Origin: a virus
Virus record (IMG/VR): IMGVR_UViG_3300009413_001951
Coordinates: 1-26,385 of that record
Length of the DNA stretch: 26,385 nucleotides
Strand: one strand, 5' to 3'
Part shown: positions 19,372 to 25,281 of the stretch, one piece after another
Layout of the letters: each line of letters begins with the position of its first letter
How positions within the stretch are numbered: the stretch's first letter is position 1
Translations under genes and position numbers: made by a program
The notes under the pieces: generated by a model
Database searches by the model: none
What the model saw: only the letters and a program-made list of their open reading frames with translations
What the model was told of the DNA's origin: nothing

Positions 19372-19612
19372 TTTCGTTATAGACTTCGAGGTCGGTTTTG
19401 AATACACCGCGCTCTATGTTTCGTTCGGTTTGTTCTACCCAACCTACAAAAAGGCTTTTGGGGAACTGGTCATTTATTCTTTTAGCGACTGCGTAGAATT
19501 CGCCTATGACAAGCTCTCTATTCCATTTAGTAGAGTTATCCATGTAGTAGAGAACTTGAGCGCAAGCCTCTGCCAGAGGTACGCAAAGGTCGTTAACAGG
19601 TATGTTTTTCAT
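19361..19612 (-). CDS. Hypothetical protein, leaderless, upstream of the lytic enzyme
   Basis: The protein has 83 residues from ATG 19612, the predicted +1. Helical and soluble (VPLAEACAQVLYYMDNSTKW, later VAKRINDQFPKSLFVGWVEQ) with a Trp/Tyr content typical of a folded domain. Its end overlaps the start of the lysozyme-like gene by 11 nt, so the two are translationally coupled. Possibly a regulator or immunity partner of that enzyme, but nothing in its sequence proves it. Confidence 0.68.
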   Translation of the reverse strand: MKNIPVNDLCVPLAEACAQVLYYMDNSTKWNRELVIGEFYAVAKRINDQFPKSLFVGWVEQTERNIERGVFKTDLEVYNENAS

Positions 19613-19618
19613 GACTAT

Positions 19619-19647
19619 ATTATAGCGTCTCCAGCCTAAGCTGTCAA
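19619..19647 (-). promoter_or_regulatory. Leaderless promoter
   Basis: TTGACA (19647-19642), 17-nt spacer ending GACGC, TATAAT (19624-19619); predicted +1 is 19612, the A of ATG. The -35 encodes the last codons of the upstream gene (TTG-ACA-GCT-TAG). Confidence 0.9.
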
Positions 19648-19830
19648 GACTTTATCAAAGAAATTTTTGGTGACTATGTTAGTCTCCAAGGTAGAGAAGC
19701 CATGCATCTCACGCAAAGCCTTGCAATAGAAGTACGAGCCTTTGTAGATGATATGTTTGTTCTTGCGTGTATACAAGACGCACATCTCTGTGAACTCAGA
19801 GATTTGATATTTCTTAGGTTTATTTTTCAT
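19636..19830 (-). CDS. Small basic hypothetical protein, leaderless
   Basis: The protein has 64 residues from ATG 19830 (predicted +1; the ATG at 19836 would be upstream of the transcript). Lys/Tyr-rich (MKNKPKKYQISEFTEMC, then YTRKNKHIIYKGSYFYCKAL), beta-like, with two Cys. The C-terminal VLTA-stop is written in the -35 of the next promoter. Function unknown. Confidence 0.66.
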   Translation of the reverse strand: MKNKPKKYQISEFTEMCVLYTRKNKHIIYKGSYFYCKALREMHGFSTLETNIVTKNFFDKVLTA

Positions 19831-19836
19831 GTACAT

Positions 19837-19865
19837 AGTATAGCATAGCCATACCCTCCTGTCAA
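19837..19865 (-). promoter_or_regulatory. Leaderless promoter
   Basis: TTGACA (19865-19860), 17-nt spacer ending ATGC, TATACT (19842-19837); predicted +1 is 19830, the A of ATG. The stop of the upstream gene (TGA) is inside TTGACA. Confidence 0.9.
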
Positions 19866-20041
19866 GTTAAATCTTCATTTTTTTCTCGATAGAAGGGGGA
19901 CTGTGCTACCCATCCTGTGAAGCCATTCACCTTGTCCGTAACTCTGTAGAATGGGGACTGGGCTCTCCATCCGTGGTCATATGCCCACGCGCCTACGCAC
20001 AAGCCTACAGGGAACGCAAGGAGACACCATGCGAAGGACAT
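19862..20041 (-). CDS. Small membrane protein with internal repeat
   Basis: The protein has 59 residues from ATG 20041, in a TGATG overlap with the upstream gene (a GTG 12 nt earlier is less likely). One N-terminal membrane segment (AWCLLAFPVGLCVGAWAY) is followed by a soluble tail in which AQSPFYR appears twice (WRAQSPFYRV and WVAQSPFYRE). The twin motif suggests two binding sites or a recent internal duplication. Partner in a two-gene unit with another small membrane protein. Confidence 0.65.
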   Translation of the reverse strand: MSFAWCLLAFPVGLCVGAWAYDHGWRAQSPFYRVTDKVNGFTGWVAQSPFYREKNEDLT

Positions 20042-20295
20042 CAATTGAACCACCCCCTGCGTGGCTTAAGCATAGTATCCTGAGCTAGCTGGGCATTATA
20101 CCCTGCATCCTCTAGCCTGTCAAGCACTTCGTATATAATACGCTCACGCTCAAGCTTATCAAGCTCAACAGTAGGATGTGGTGGTGAGAGCCATACAGCA
20201 CACACAACACCAAGTAAGAAGGCTAATGCATATTTCATAGCACCATTATAGCGTGTCGCTGCTGTGTTGTCAAGTATTGTTTGGATGTTTTTCAT
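20041..20295 (-). CDS. Small membrane protein with two promoter-defined starts
   Basis: Two leaderless promoters serve one frame. The distal one (20302-20330) puts +1 on ATG 20295 and gives 84 residues; the proximal one (20245-20273) puts +1 on ATG 20238 and gives 65 residues. The short form begins MKYALAFLLGVVCAVWL, a membrane or signal segment, followed by a charged helix (LDKLERERIIYEVLDRLEDA). The long form adds 19 polar residues, partly encoded by the proximal promoter, and would make the hydrophobic segment internal. The short form is the likelier functional product. Confidence 0.6.
   Translation of the reverse strand: MKNIQTILDNTAATRYNGAMKYALAFLLGVVCAVWLSPPHPTVELDKLERERIIYEVLDRLEDAGYNAQLAQDTMLKPRRGWFN
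20245..20273 (-). promoter_or_regulatory. Proximal leaderless promoter inside the long frame
   Basis: TTGACA (20273-20268), 17-nt spacer ending ACACGC, TATAAT (20250-20245); predicted +1 is 20238, the A of the second ATG. Confidence 0.9.
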
Positions 20296-20301
20296 GCGCA
20301 C

Positions 20302-20330
20302 AGTATAACATACTCAAGCTAAGCTGTCAA
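20302..20330 (-). promoter_or_regulatory. Distal leaderless promoter
   Basis: TTGACA (20330-20325), 17-nt spacer, TATACT (20307-20302); predicted +1 is 20295, the A of the first ATG. The first promoter of the minus-strand array. Confidence 0.88.
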
Positions 20331-20354
20331 GTAAAAAGTTTTTATTTATTTGAG

Positions 20355-20383
20355 TTGACAGGGAGGGATGTCTATGTTATAAT
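20355..20383 (+). promoter_or_regulatory. Divergent plus-strand sigma70 promoter
   Basis: TTGACA (20355-20360), 17-nt spacer beginning GGGAGGG, TATAAT (20378-20383); +1 near 20390. Its leader of about 90 nt (ACCC-AAA-GGGT hairpin at about 20418-20428, a C7 run, CCTCCTGGAGG) holds no obvious gene before GTG 20483. The transcript would be antisense to the tmRNA-like gene. Confidence 0.9.
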
Positions 20384-20482
20384 GCCCCACCGGAAAAAGC
20401 GACGTTAGAGTATGGGACCCAAAGGGTGAAACCCCCCCACTTCCTCCTGGAGGTACATCTCTATAAGTGCATATATAATAAT

Positions 20483-20572
20483 GTGTTACATTCAGTCACT
20501 ATCACCGTTCTTGCTATTGCGATTGCCGCATACGCTAGACAAGCTTGGGACTCCTACAAACAAAAAAACTAA
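20483..20572 (+). CDS. Possible 29-aa membrane micro-peptide
   Basis: GTG 20483 to TAA 20572 reads (M)LHSVTITVLAIAIAAYARQ and a short polar tail: one transmembrane helix with a basic inner end, the classic look of a phage micro-membrane peptide. GGAGG is about 30 nt upstream, too far to be its ribosome site. An ATG two bases upstream opens another frame that lacks this pattern. It is the only candidate product of the promoter at 20355 before 20775. Confidence 0.4.
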   Translation: MLHSVTITVLAIAIAAYARQAWDSYKQKN

Positions 20573-20630
20573 TTGAAAAAATAAAAAATTAGACGGAAAA
20601 AATAGGAGCCAGCGGAGAAGGTGTATAAAG

Positions 20631-20711
20631 TGGTGGAGGTGGTGGGAATTGAACCCACGTCCGAGCAGGCTCTCATTCAGAGTTCTACCCGTCGAATCGC
20701 CTGTCACCCCC
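20631..20711 (-). ncRNA. Stand-alone tRNA-like domain of tmRNA (mini-ssrA, 81 nt)
   Basis: Read on the minus strand, G1 is at 20711 and the CCA ends at 20631. The 7-bp acceptor stem GGGGGTG/CACCTCC has G3:U as its third pair, the alanine identity element, and ends in encoded ACCA. Positions 15-24 (ATTCGACGGG) are identical and in the same register as the 5' end of E. coli tmRNA. The last 33 nt align without a gap to the E. coli tmRNA 3' end, with about 29 identities by eye (GGAC, T-arm GTGGG-TTCAATT-CCCAC). Only 24 nt join the halves; they can form CTCT/AGAG plus CGGG/CCTG. The tag frame, pseudoknots and most of P2 are missing. It cannot be read as a normal tRNA: there is no canonical D-arm or anticodon loop (position 33 is not U). 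It should still be a substrate for AlaRS and SmpB/EF-Tu (inference). Confidence 0.85.
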
Positions 20712-20736
20712 GTGTCAGTAAAAATTCCACGGAATC

Positions 20737-20742
20737 ATTATA
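20737..20742 (-). promoter_or_regulatory. -10 box for the tmRNA-like gene
   Basis: TATAAT on the minus strand puts +1 near 20730, 19 nt before the mature 5' end. No TTGACA-like -35 is seen 16-18 nt upstream, so this may be a late-type box or a weak promoter. Confidence 0.5.
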
Positions 20743-20774
20743 GTCTGGGACTCCTATAACGGATATATAATTAT

Positions 20775-21326
20775 ATGAAAAACATATGCTTGGCACTTTT
20801 TCTCCTATTCCAGCCAGCAGCCTCCCCCCAAGACCCCGTAGTAGCAAAAAAAGATAATCTTTACATCGAGTTCATAACTGATTGCAATTGGTTAATACTC
20901 GACTTGAAAGGGAAAATAAAATTAAAGGCTGACAAACCCACTGGAAGCACAATAGGATTTCGGGCTTGGGAACCCAATAGGCACCTTGGGACTCAAGAAT
21001 ACCGGGGTATGATAATCTACCGAGACCTCGTGTACCCGTGGGCACGGGACTACCTAATATTTGCTCACAGCGCATACATTTCTACCTTTCCCGACCGATT
21101 TATATTTCCGTCGATTCCTGGTTGGCATTATGCGATACACCCGGGGAAGATAAGTGGAGGACAGTTTCCCAACGCTGGAGCCATCATGCGCCTATGGGGA
21201 CCATCTGGGCTGATAACTTTGTATAACGGCGAAGCTCTGGTCACTCACGGTGATAGCGTAGAGTATATAAAAGTAGATGAAAACGACTACCTTAACTTCC
21301 CTCCATGGCAAATATCCTTAAAATAA
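20775..21326 (+). CDS. Exported protein of unknown function
   Basis: The protein has 183 residues. A signal peptide (MKNICLALFLLFQPAAS, cleavage near AAS-PQ) precedes a beta-rich domain with many aromatic residues and no Cys pairs beyond one near the N-terminus. An AT-rich box (TATATAAT) ends 3 nt before the ATG and there is no Shine-Dalgarno. The gene overlaps the following lipoprotein gene by 22 nt, so the two may work together at the cell envelope. No family recognised. Confidence 0.7.
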   Translation: MKNICLALFLLFQPAASPQDPVVAKKDNLYIEFITDCNWLILDLKGKIKLKADKPTGSTIGFRAWEPNRHLGTQEYRGMIIYRDLVYPWARDYLIFAHSAYISTFPDRFIFPSIPGWHYAIHPGKISGGQFPNAGAIMRLWGPSGLITLYNGEALVTHGDSVEYIKVDENDYLNFPPWQISLK

Positions 21327-21766
21327 AAATTTTGTTGCTCGCTGCGCTCGCTGGATGTTTCCCTTCGGACCCTCCAGTTCCTGAGCCGGAGTTTATTGAG
21401 GTATTTGATGCTGGTTATATGGAGGTAATCGGAGGAACATCGGATTTTCTATTAGACGGGTCCCATCTTATGTTCTACATCTGGTTCGATGGAGAGGGAT
21501 ACATGAGCACTTACGGAAAGGTGGATGTTACTCGGTATCCTGATGTGGGCAATGGAGGCTTTCATTTTTGGTCCGTGTATGTTCAAGAAGGAGTATGCGA
21601 GGTCACAATACTAGAAGGTACCTATAACCTAGAAACCGACCCATGGGCTTTGGTGGGACCATCATGGTTTAAAGCATGGGGAGACGGTCTTCTGTTCGTA
21701 GCTGATGGTGGTTCCATCAAGTACGGAAACAAGTGGTACGATACACCATTTCAAAAAGAATTTTAA
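21305..21766 (+). CDS. Lipoprotein of unknown function
   Basis: The protein has 153 residues. A hydrophobic leader ends in LAALAGC, a textbook lipobox with Cys at 18, followed by a Pro-rich linker ([12 protein letters not shown]) and a beta-rich domain heavy in Gly, Trp, Tyr and Asp. The linker-plus-domain plan is usual for outer-surface lipoproteins; superinfection exclusion is one possibility. It overlaps the upstream exported protein gene. Confidence 0.75.
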   Translation: MANILKIKILLLAALAGCFPSDPPVPEPEFIEVFDAGYMEVIGGTSDFLLDGSHLMFYIWFDGEGYMSTYGKVDVTRYPDVGNGGFHFWSVYVQEGVCEVTILEGTYNLETDPWALVGPSWFKAWGDGLLFVADGGSIKYGNKWYDTPFQKEF

Positions 21767-21771
21767 CCCTA

Positions 21772-21779
21772 CATAAATA
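21772..21779 (+). promoter_or_regulatory. CATAAATA late-promoter-like box
   Basis: Differs by one base from the T4 late consensus TATAAATA and lies just ahead of the ferredoxin ATG (21781). The spacing would put +1 at or inside the start codon, so if functional it gives a leaderless mRNA or serves genes downstream. Confidence 0.4.
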
Positions 21780-21780
21780 T

Positions 21781-22047
21781 ATGACGTTTATTATAACAGA
21801 GCCATGCGTGGCAACTAAAGATACGGCATGTGTAGAGGTGTGTCCTGTAGATTGCATCTATGAGACAGAACCCGAAGAAAGCATGTTAAATCTTCCCATG
21901 TTCATCAATGCCGACGAATGTATCGATTGTGCAGCGTGTGAATCCGAATGCCCCGTGGACGCCATTTACGCGGAGGATATGGTACCCTCTAAATGGTCAT
22001 CCTTCACCGATATAAATTATAAACTGACGGAAGCCATGGAAGTGTAA
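21781..22047 (+). CDS. 7Fe-type bacterial ferredoxin
   Basis: The protein has 88 residues from ATG 21781; upstream in-frame starts would extend into the lipoprotein gene. Cys9-x7-Cys17-x3-Cys21-Pro is the [3Fe-4S] half-motif and Cys47-xx-Cys50-xx-Cys53-xxx-Cys57-Pro the [4Fe-4S] motif, as in 7Fe ferredoxins of the Azotobacter FdI type, with an extra Cys25. The segment after [10 protein letters not shown], and the C-terminal KW.SF..IN, are typical of that bacterial family, so capture from a host is likely. It would carry low-potential electrons. No partner enzyme is visible nearby. Confidence 0.92.
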   Translation: MTFIITEPCVATKDTACVEVCPVDCIYETEPEESMLNLPMFINADECIDCAACESECPVDAIYAEDMVPSKWSSFTDINYKLTEAMEV

Positions 22048-22055
22048 ATACTTCT

Positions 22056-22274
22056 ATGGGAAACTTAACAGACATTTTATTAGAGTACGGAGTACTCGGC
22101 TTGTGGGTAGGATTTAGCCTCTACCGCGAGAGACAGCTCATGAGGCGCATGGATGAACTAGAATTACGTCATAGGCTAGAACGAGAGGAATGGAATAACG
22201 AACGCACACGATGGATGCGAACCCTAGGACGAAAGATGGGTGATAATACTTTTATGGAAGTGCAGGACTACTAA
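22056..22274 (+). CDS. Holin-like small membrane protein
   Basis: The protein has 72 residues. A single N-terminal hydrophobic segment (about 7-23, ILLEYGVLGLWVGFSLY) is followed by a long charged helix (MRRMDELELRHRLEREEW...). One N-terminal membrane helix with a charged coiled tail is the plan of BhlA/UviB-type holin-like proteins, though similarity cannot be confirmed by eye. TAAATA lies 5 nt before the ATG. Confidence 0.6.
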   Translation: MGNLTDILLEYGVLGLWVGFSLYRERQLMRRMDELELRHRLEREEWNNERTRWMRTLGRKMGDNTFMEVQDY

Positions 22275-22277
22275 ATA
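22271..22277 (+). promoter_or_regulatory. CTAAATA late-promoter-like box
   Basis: Ends 4 nt before ATG 22282 and overlaps the stop of the preceding gene. CTAAATA just before a start codon recurs in T4-type cyanophage late genes; here it is a candidate only. Confidence 0.35.
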
Positions 22278-22281
22278 TGGT

Positions 22282-22470
22282 ATGGCACAATTCCTAAACC
22301 TAGTTTCTTCTTTATGCGGCACTTTCGTGAATTGGTTCGATAACACCATTCGCGGTTTTGCAAATCTCGCCACAGACCTAGCCAACGTAGCGATTCGAGT
22401 ACTTTTGGCACTCGGACTGTACAAAGCTATTTTTGAAGGTCTCCTAACCGACATCCTATCAGCTTTCTAA
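22282..22470 (+). CDS. Small amphipathic or membrane protein
   Basis: The protein has 62 residues from ATG 22282 (an upstream in-frame start would overlap the previous gene). Hydrophobic and almost free of charge apart from a few Asp/Arg (MAQFLNLVSSLCGTFVNWF, later VAIRVLLALGLYKAIFEG), it would form one or two membrane-associated helices. With the preceding gene it may form a holin pair. Its TAA is followed directly by the next ATG. Confidence 0.6.
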   Translation: MAQFLNLVSSLCGTFVNWFDNTIRGFANLATDLANVAIRVLLALGLYKAIFEGLLTDILSAF

Positions 22471-24705
22471 ATGGCTAAAAGACCTCTCACCAACGACGAA
22501 CCTTCACAATTGAGTGCAAAGGACAAGCATGTGATGGGTAGAGGATTCCAGGACCTTCATCCACGTCAGCCTATGATGCCTGACACCGAGATACTGCGGC
22601 AGGATGGAAAGATAATGAGTCCAGGTGTCCAGGGCGTAGAGGGCACCACTCTAATTGAGAAGGAGAAGAGTGAGTGGGAGCAGGCGCAAACGGACTATGA
22701 GCGCCATGTCGGTAATTATCATAACCATAAAGCCGCACAACAGTATTGGTTTGGGGATATATTTACCGAGAAGGTACTTAAAGACACCGGAACCAATTTA
22801 ACTGAATCCCTAACCCCAGAGGAGATTCGGCAAAATTCATTACCTTGGGAGGTGATGGAAGAAGAGGGGTTTTCGCTTTGTTTCAGTATTTCTATAGGAC
22901 ATACGAGAATTAATGACATGGTTCCTGAACATCTAAGAGAGCAGTACGCCGCATGGGGAATAAATCCTGTACCAAAGCAGATGGAGCATTTCACCCTTAG
23001 TGAATACGAGTACCCAAATTATAAAGGACCGTGGCACTACACTTTGGAGTTAGTATCAATACACCATACGCGAAGAAGTCGAATGACCGTGGGATACTAC
23101 GACAATGTATGGCGTCCAACTTATAACGGAGGCGAATTACTGTCTCATCCCCAAAAAATACCTATGTATGCTGATGTAGCGACTGTACAGGGGGGAAGCG
23201 ACTGGAATTGGCCTGCATGGGCTTCCACGGGACGGAAGGGAGGGCGTCTTCACCAAGTAACGGGGTGGATGACTTATTTCAACACTGCGCGGGATGGTGC
23301 TAGAGCGGCTGCTGGATTGCCAGCGGCGGTAAAGCGAGAGCCAAAATTAGTTGACGGACCCGGAGATATGCTTACTGTGGGGGGATTTCACTGTGAGTCG
23401 GTTGATGGTCCATTCGGAAATGGTCCTGTGGGAGATAGTACTCGGGGTACTGCCGCACTCGACCATTGGCAAGTGTTAGAATTCGTGCTAGGACAGCCGC
23501 AAGAGGGTACTGATGAACAGAAAGACTGGTTTGTGGACGAGAGACCATCAGGCTGGAATTTTTATCCCGGAGGACGGGTTATTAAGGGGGTAGGGGGAAT
23601 GGGGAGGTACGCAAAAGGTAGGGATGCTCCAAGGGACCCATTTAGCCCGCTCGGAAACATGAAGCGGGGTCTTTTAAATCAATTGTATGAAGCAAAAAAT
23701 GAGTTTGGTGCAAGAGGTTGGGGGACCGGACACCTAAAAAACCTATACAAGATGCACTCCTCCGATAACCTTAATGGATACGGACCTAATGTGTGGGGGG
23801 ATGCTTATTTGATGCAGCCGGGTATAGACACGCTGAGCCTGAATTATACATATAATAGAAGTCCAGGTGGCAGCGCAGGAATGAGGGGATATATTACCTC
23901 ACCCAAAGCTTATATGAATACTTTTCTTGATGTGATGGCAGCGACTGGTGACCGCGCAGGGAGGGATAAATGGGAGTATCCAGGTTGGGACAGGAAAGAC
24001 GAACCTAATGCTACGATAGGAGGATTTGGTTACGTTGGAGGGGGCAATTATGGTACCAATGCGTGGTACTGCGAGGAGTTGGGTCCGAGAGGTTTACACT
24101 CTAAATGCACCGGTGGAATGGCTGCTGGCTGTTATGGGAAGCGTGGATGGTGTCCCCCGGTTAGGTATCCTGGGTATTGCAAAAACAAGGACAGGGTGGT
24201 AGCGGGACCTTGGTGGACGCCACATGCACTGGAAAATAGTGAACCCTATCGAGAGAGACGGGAAAATTTTTGGGTTTCCCCAAATTGCAGAGGGACCGGG
24301 TGCCTGGACCCTCGCCAGGACCGCACCATACCCGGATATTGGCCAGATGAATGGAGAAAAAGGTATGACCCTATGCCCCTTCCCTGTTTGGACGGATTAA
24401 CTTGGGAAGAGTTTAGTGATAACCCAAAGTATATTCCTTTAGTAATAAAGGACGTTCTTCGTCAAATGAGTTTTAAAGAGGGAATGTACGGAAAAGGAAC
24501 TTTCGGTCTCCCTGATAGCACGAACCAATGGCGACAACTACCAGGATATAAACTGCGTACAGGAGAGTTGGCGATAAAAAGAGTTAATAGAAAACCCGTA
24601 TCGGAGTTGGACAACTGGATTCCACCCGGAGAGAAACCTGAGAAATGGTGGGGACCATGGGGTTCAGAAGTATGGGATGAGCATTATATGCCACCCAAGG
24701 ATTAA
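22471..24705 (+). CDS. Large (744 aa) Gly/Trp/Tyr-rich protein, unknown, probably virion
   Basis: The largest gene in the window. After a charged N-terminal 80 residues the protein is strikingly rich in Gly, Trp, Tyr, Pro and Asn, with repeated short turns such as GGFGYVGGGNYG and PGGSAGMRG. A block at about 535-620 holds most of the Cys (CEELGPRGLHSKC, CYGKRGWC, CRGTGC), which may form disulfides or bind metal. No signal peptide, no transmembrane segment, no recognised enzyme motif. Its place just before a gp14-like neck protein and its composition fit a virion surface or baseplate component, but this is inference only. Confidence 0.75.
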   Translation: MAKRPLTNDEPSQLSAKDKHVMGRGFQDLHPRQPMMPDTEILRQDGKIMSPGVQGVEGTTLIEKEKSEWEQAQTDYERHVGNYHNHKAAQQYWFGDIFTEKVLKDTGTNLTESLTPEEIRQNSLPWEVMEEEGFSLCFSISIGHTRINDMVPEHLREQYAAWGINPVPKQMEHFTLSEYEYPNYKGPWHYTLELVSIHHTRRSRMTVGYYDNVWRPTYNGGELLSHPQKIPMYADVATVQGGSDWNWPAWASTGRKGGRLHQVTGWMTYFNTARDGARAAAGLPAAVKREPKLVDGPGDMLTVGGFHCESVDGPFGNGPVGDSTRGTAALDHWQVLEFVLGQPQEGTDEQKDWFVDERPSGWNFYPGGRVIKGVGGMGRYAKGRDAPRDPFSPLGNMKRGLLNQLYEAKNEFGARGWGTGHLKNLYKMHSSDNLNGYGPNVWGDAYLMQPGIDTLSLNYTYNRSPGGSAGMRGYITSPKAYMNTFLDVMAATGDRAGRDKWEYPGWDRKDEPNATIGGFGYVGGGNYGTNAWYCEELGPRGLHSKCTGGMAAGCYGKRGWCPPVRYPGYCKNKDRVVAGPWWTPHALENSEPYRERRENFWVSPNCRGTGCLDPRQDRTIPGYWPDEWRKRYDPMPLPCLDGLTWEEFSDNPKYIPLVIKDVLRQMSFKEGMYGKGTFGLPDSTNQWRQLPGYKLRTGELAIKRVNRKPVSELDNWIPPGEKPEKWWGPWGSEVWDEHYMPPKD

Positions 24706-24717
24706 CTATATAAGTAT

Positions 24718-25281
24718 ATGGGAAAAGAGTTCAAAGCCAACCATAAAAGGTTAGTTCCACCGAATCCTTCTAAGAGCGGAAGCTTGAGAATGTTCGACCT
24801 GGACAATGCCGATATTGATTTATTCAATATGGTTGACGATGAACTTATTCGCATATCAGGTTCCGAACTTTTCATATACAAATATGAAGTGGATGAGAAC
24901 TTTGATGACGTCTTTGGCGAAAACCGCGTGAAGGCAATCAAACAGGAACCTATTCTCGTCGAAGGTCATTATGACCCTAGAGCCTTTGAGGAAAATTTGA
25001 CCGAGTTTGGTATTGAGATGACCAACGACCAGTTGTTCACTTTTAATAAGTCATATATTGAAGCCAAGCTTGGTCGCCCTCTCATTGCAGGGGATATCAT
25101 TCAACCTAGGTTCCAGAATGTATATTTCGACGTGTATGAAGTTCAGCAGGACGGTTTTGAGGTATACGGAGTATATCACTTAGTAGCGTCGGCTAGAGTC
25201 CTCCGTGATAAGCCTGAGATTCTCACAGACTCCGGTGGTTCGGCTGAGGCGGATATTTACGACCCACCAGAATGGAGCTAG
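24718..25281 (+). CDS. T4 gp14-like neck protein
   Basis: The protein has 187 residues. The order DELIRISGSELFIYKYEVDE, DDVFGENRVKAI, LTEFGIEM, RPLIAGDIIQPRFQN and a final FDVYEVQQ...YGVYHLVASARVLR follows gp14 of T4-type phages, where 'LYGED/FGE', 'SKFG', 'RP.EGDLIY' and a last strand before the C-terminus recur. gp14 seals the filled head and forms the neck for tail joining. It is shorter than most gp14 proteins. CTATATAAG precedes the ATG. This is one of the two best pointers to a T4-type myovirus; by-eye similarity only. Confidence 0.6.
   Translation: MGKEFKANHKRLVPPNPSKSGSLRMFDLDNADIDLFNMVDDELIRISGSELFIYKYEVDENFDDVFGENRVKAIKQEPILVEGHYDPRAFEENLTEFGIEMTNDQLFTFNKSYIEAKLGRPLIAGDIIQPRFQNVYFDVYEVQQDGFEVYGVYHLVASARVLRDKPEILTDSGGSAEADIYDPPEWS

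Larger units (their letters stand above)
20546..20756. repeat. 11-nt direct repeats flanking the tmRNA-like gene
   Basis: TGGGACTCCTA occurs at 20546-20556 and at 20746-20756, exactly 200 nt apart, one on each side of the RNA gene at 20631-20711. Could be chance, or a footprint of how the gene was acquired. Confidence 0.5.

Noticed and set aside
14928-20330. CRISPR array from regularly recurring similar sequences
   Set aside because: The recurring units are promoters and terminator cassettes spaced by genes of different lengths, not short direct repeats with uniform spacers.
20631-20711. Ordinary tRNA gene
   Set aside because: Acceptor and T-arm fit, but there is no canonical D-arm or 7-nt anticodon loop with U33. 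The 5' 24 nt match tmRNA in register.
20631-20711. Circularly permuted (two-piece) tmRNA or a phage attP copy of the ssrA 3' end
   Set aside because: In permuted genes the 3' half precedes the 5' half; here the order is standard. An attP site would carry only the 3' end, whereas the 5' end is present too.
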